A stretch of 64,000 nucleotides of DNA, from NCBI RefSeq assembly GCF_051020955.1, contig NC_135019.1, positions 23,379,375 through 23,443,374 on the forward strand, in the 5' to 3' direction. Below the pieces are notes generated by a model, which saw nothing but the letters and a program-made list of their open reading frames with translations, searched no databases and had not been told where the DNA came from. The position numbers and the translations under genes are program-made. Below, one piece after another: positions 60,301 through 64,000 of this stretch. The stretch's first letter is position 1, and every line of letters begins with the position of its first letter. The stretch is from Megalopta genalis (taxonomy: Eukaryota > Arthropoda > Insecta > Hymenoptera > Halictidae).

Positions 60301-61615
60301 CAGCGTAAAGCAGTTTGTCTCGTTCGCGGGGTCCATTATTTTTTGTAATTACCTGCATGCAAATTCAAAGTAACGTAAATGTCTAAATGCCAGTGCGCTA
60401 TTTCGAATAATTTGTTATAGAGCCACGAATCCCAAAGGATGTTATGCGAACTCAATTGCGTGGGCCACTTTCAATAGAGGAGTCAACGGGCCATGTATTT
60501 CCTTTATTAAAATATACTCTGTCTGACATAACTATTTTTTCAAACGTTCAGGATATCATTCTGCATGAAAAAATAAAACCGTAAATGCGAGATAAAAGCT
60601 TTCCGGACGAAACTGCGTGTCCGAGGTAATCAAATTTCAACATTGGAAGCGTACCTATGCCTCTAGTGCGGTTGTACGACCTGTCTGACCATTGCCTGCT
60701 GTTTCTACTTACTGCGAGCGTAACTGCATACAGCGCGTTATAACTTGTCTCCCACTGATTTCTCTATCTCTTACGCGATTGCAATTATTGTACACAATCA
60801 GTAATGCGCAATTGTCAGTATTTCGAATGATATTAATATTATCAATATTAATCGAACGGAAAAGAGAAAAATGTTTGATGTTTCAATTCATCGAAAAAGC
60901 TATTTTACTATACGGTTATTATTGTAGTGTTTTATTTTATAGATTTCTTTAACTATCGTAAATGTACCAATTTATCGCGTAGAATCAATTTTCGTGTTAC
61001 GTGTGTGTATCCACGTCGTGCAACCGCACATGTGTTATCACAAGCGCTGATTAATTATAGTGATGAATAATCTATTCTGGATAAGCTTGACCACTGTTTT
61101 GCGTAGATAAGCAAAATTTCAATGCAAATAAATGTTCCGGTAAAGTTAAAAACGTCTTGTCGACTATACGGGAAACCAAAAGCTACTAAAAACTGAGTCG
61201 AAATAATTGTTTGACGTAGATGATAAATATCGCTGCGTTACAACATTCGAACGGCGCACTCAGGCTCCATTCGGACCCAGACTGAAAAAATTGATATCCG
61301 AATGTCAAATTTCCGGTAATTATTTTCAATATTCACACGTTTTAACGAAGCCTGTAGAAATACTAACGTATCCGAAAGAAATACCATGAAAAATATGTTG
61401 AAAAGAATTAATAAATAAAACGATAAATGATCGTAAGTATACCCAGTTGTATTTTATCAGAAAGATCCGTCGTACGAGGGTTAATAAACTATGATTTGTT
61501 CTTCGCGGTCGCGAATGCCAAGGAATACAACGTAACTGAATTTCAGCACTGTTTTCCACTCGAGACTGTCGATAAAGCAAATCGAGATCACTTCAACGGC
61601 CACCGATGCCGAATG
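60301..61615. other. non-coding stretch
   Basis: No gene supported. Confidence 0.4.
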
Positions 61616-64000
61616 TAATTCACTGATTCACGTAGCACGATTCAAACTGATGCAGTCCGCGGATGTTCATGTGCGCGCACGTACCAGATCGTATCAGAAA
61701 ATTTGCAGGGCAAACCGCACGAGGATTGAAAGGAGAAAATAAAAGTTCGAGCTGGCTCTCTCATTAATGATCGGGCCCGTTATGGTAGCAGGCATTCCTC
61801 GACGCGGTACTTTTCGCGATCACGTTGCCACCGTAAGTACAAATTAGCTCATTAACCCAATTCCAAGGAGCCGTAATTCCGGTAGATTATTAGCTTCGAA
61901 ATGGAACAATTGATGATCCGTCGAGACGCATCGAAACTGTTACCACTTCGGCACGCCGAAGTCTCCGCATTATTCCTCGTTCAGAACTTCCAATAATCTC
62001 GTTAACGCGATTCGAGGAACCTAAACGCTGTCACCTTAATTAGCCACCGTGAAGATTATCCGCCTACAAGACACAATGTACTCGACGGAAACCGTCACAC
62101 CGTTCACGATGGAGTTTCAAAAAACAGAAGAGAAGCCTGCGACCAATCCCGAAAATTAGTCGCGTTCTAATCACTCGTTCAGCAATCACTAGGCATCTGT
62201 ACGAGAACGCGTCGAACGGCACACGTCGGAACGGCTCTCAATCTGAATGTCAATCGATAGATTCTCGATTGTTTCGAAATTTCATCGGCCCGCGTGCTCT
62301 ACCAAAATCGGTCTGATAATACTCGCACGCTCGATTCGCAGAACACTGTATTAATACACCGTCTGCGTGTCAGCATCGCCTTTTCCATCTCGATTTTAAC
62401 ATCCTCTTGTCTTTTTTTCTTCCTATCCGCGCTCGCGCTCGCGTTATTTCGTTTTCACCGTTGCTGATAGTCTATTTCGTATGGCCACGAAGTTGGAACA
62501 TTCGAATAAGTTCCTGTTAGCCTCAAATAAAAACGTGAATGCCAAGTTTTCTTAGTTCGTATCAACACTGAACCTGCTAAGCTCGAAAAGTAACTAAGGC
62601 GTGTTTTTTGTTTTATAAAAATGAGAAGATTGTATTCATTCAGACCTTACACCATTTTTATTGTAGTGTATGCATGGATTAAGAAATTCATTCAATCGTT
62701 TTCTGTGAAAAGGTTTTTATAATTTCAGAAACTTCAACCCTTCACGGACGAAGATTTTTTAAACTATTAAGAATATTTTCCTCAGGAAACTAGATTATAT
62801 ATCAAAGGTTTAAATAATGGGAACAATGAACAATACATTCTGATCTTTTATTAGACATGTAATGAAATCATAATGTGTCTGCGACTTCCGGAATCAGGTG
62901 TACAGTCCCGATGTTATCAGTATGTCGATATTCGTCCTCGAAGTGTTAAAACTAAAACTGTGAAACCGGCCGTTTCGACCGTCTCGATAGGTTCAGTGTT
63001 AAATAAAAATTTATAAACGGAAAAAGAGGATTCTGTGAAAAGCGTGGTTGGCAAAATCAACGCGTTCCACGTAAACTGCTTCCAAGTTCACGAATAAAAT
63101 TAAGCGAGCACAGTTACCAGTTTGATTTCTTTTTTAAGGAAACCAAGCCCAACGAGCAAAGACAATTTAACGAAACCAGCCCCAGAATTTCAAGAATCGT
63201 GTTGCCATTTTACGAGGACAGAACACAGTCACTCGACGAGTTCTCGAGCACTTAAAATTCTACCGGCACAGATTTCTTTCTCGCGAAAATTCTCCACTTT
63301 TCCGGTCGAAAGATTAGCACTTGGGTCTCGGGTGCCTATTACTTTCCGATACTTCGCGAGAACGACTTCGTTTACACACCTGTCACGTGTTTCAATTTTC
63401 CTCGCGATTTAATGTCGCCCGCAACGTTTCCGACGAGCGAGCAAGTGTGCTATCGTATAATGCTCGATCGTCAATCCGAATCTTTTAATTCCGCGGAACC
63501 GTACGATCTATCCCGAGTACCGCTGGTTCACCTGTTTCTCTATCCGCCGACAGAGTTCTTGGAATTCCCACGGCAACGTGACTGCGCGACTCCGCCGTGA
63601 AAGACGAACAATTCCTGGAAGCCTCTGACTCGCATTTTGTTTCGTAATATTCACGTGAATCCGTGTCCCCCTGTGCAACCGGGAATCCAATTTCCCGTCG
63701 CGGCGGACTATTGAAGCATTCCTCACTTTCACAAACACTAAACTTCGAATTCGTCGTCGACGTCGTTGTCGTCGTTGCCGTCGTCGTCGTCGATAAAGGA
63801 GCCCGAGCCGTAGGAATAAGAGATGATCCCCAACGCGGAACGGGGCACAAGGACCGGATCGCAAAGAAAATGCAAACACGCGCACGGCAAAAGAAACTCG
63901 GCGTTAATCTCCGAGGCCCCGGGGAATCTCCAATTCTAATCGCGGTTGGCGATCACGATTCGGAAAAAAGCAAGCCGACCCGAGGGAAAACCAACGGGAA
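61616..64000. other. CpG-rich tail of the window
   Basis: Composition rises in GC and CpG toward the right edge, especially 61620-62470 and 63030-64000, with an AT-rich gap at 62580-63000. Long overlapping frames at 63122-63885 on both strands are not convincing proteins. It may be the promoter or 5' region of a gene beyond the window. Confidence 0.4.
63746..63795. repeat. GTC-type trinucleotide repeat
   Basis: Interrupted GTC/GTT units (GTCGTCGACGTCGTTGTCGT and on). On the minus strand it reads as a Thr- or Arg-rich run, depending on frame. Confidence 0.85.

Noticed and set aside
63485..63885. Long minus-strand frames with Thr-rich or Arg-rich runs
   Set aside because: Arise from the interrupted GTC trinucleotide repeat in CpG-rich DNA; two frames over the same bases give unrelated low-complexity products.

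Overview
This window looks like non-coding DNA from an insect nuclear genome, most probably a hymenopteran (ant or bee). That is an inference. It rests on an AT-rich background interrupted by CpG-rich blocks, on the absence of any operon-like or intronless gene layout, and on the mix of decayed cut-and-paste transposons (mariner, Tc1-like, pogo/Tigger-like, piggyBac-like, hAT, and a DUF4817-type element) with little retrotransposon DNA. Almost all open reading frames are short and uninformative. The only ordinary host coding sequence I can support is one first coding exon of a predicted single-pass membrane protein at 9778-9969 on the minus strand.

Layout. 0-5 kb: the 3' end of an I-type LINE (189-700), a mariner helix-turn-helix fragment (about 2405-2680), two minisatellites and a CpG-rich block. 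5-9 kb: two copies of one palindromic MITE. 9-12.5 kb: the membrane-protein exon with a GC-rich upstream region holding a TC/GA microsatellite, flanked on each side by a long-period degenerate tandem repeat. 14.8-21 kb: a pogo-like MITE, a 2.2-kb inverted-duplicated Tc1 element carrying a probable solo LTR, and a DUF4817-type element. 24-25 kb: another long-period degenerate repeat. 28-30 kb: a piggyBac-like deletion derivative inserted at TTAA inside a Tc1-like element.

32-39 kb: small MITEs, a deleted mariner, a Tc1 tail, and a cluster of nested MITEs at 37.5-39.0 kb. 41-44 kb: a pogo-like MITE, two abutting perfect or near-perfect palindromes with mutually complementary loops, a TC microsatellite and a hAT C-terminal remnant. 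45-53 kb: a 30-bp minisatellite, a third Tc1-like MITE copy, a 233-bp piggyBac MITE and a large foldback-type element. 52.8-55.4 kb: an inverted pair of about 155-bp repeats. 56.4-57.7 kb: a 1.3-kb palindromic element. 61.6-64 kb: a CpG-rich tail with GTC-type trinucleotide repeats, possibly the flank of a gene beyond the window.

The genes do not work together as a system. The biology here is transposon history: repeated inverted duplication of elements, nested insertion with identifiable empty sites, and tandem-repeat growth. I found no CRISPR array, rRNA, convincing tRNA or complete transposase.
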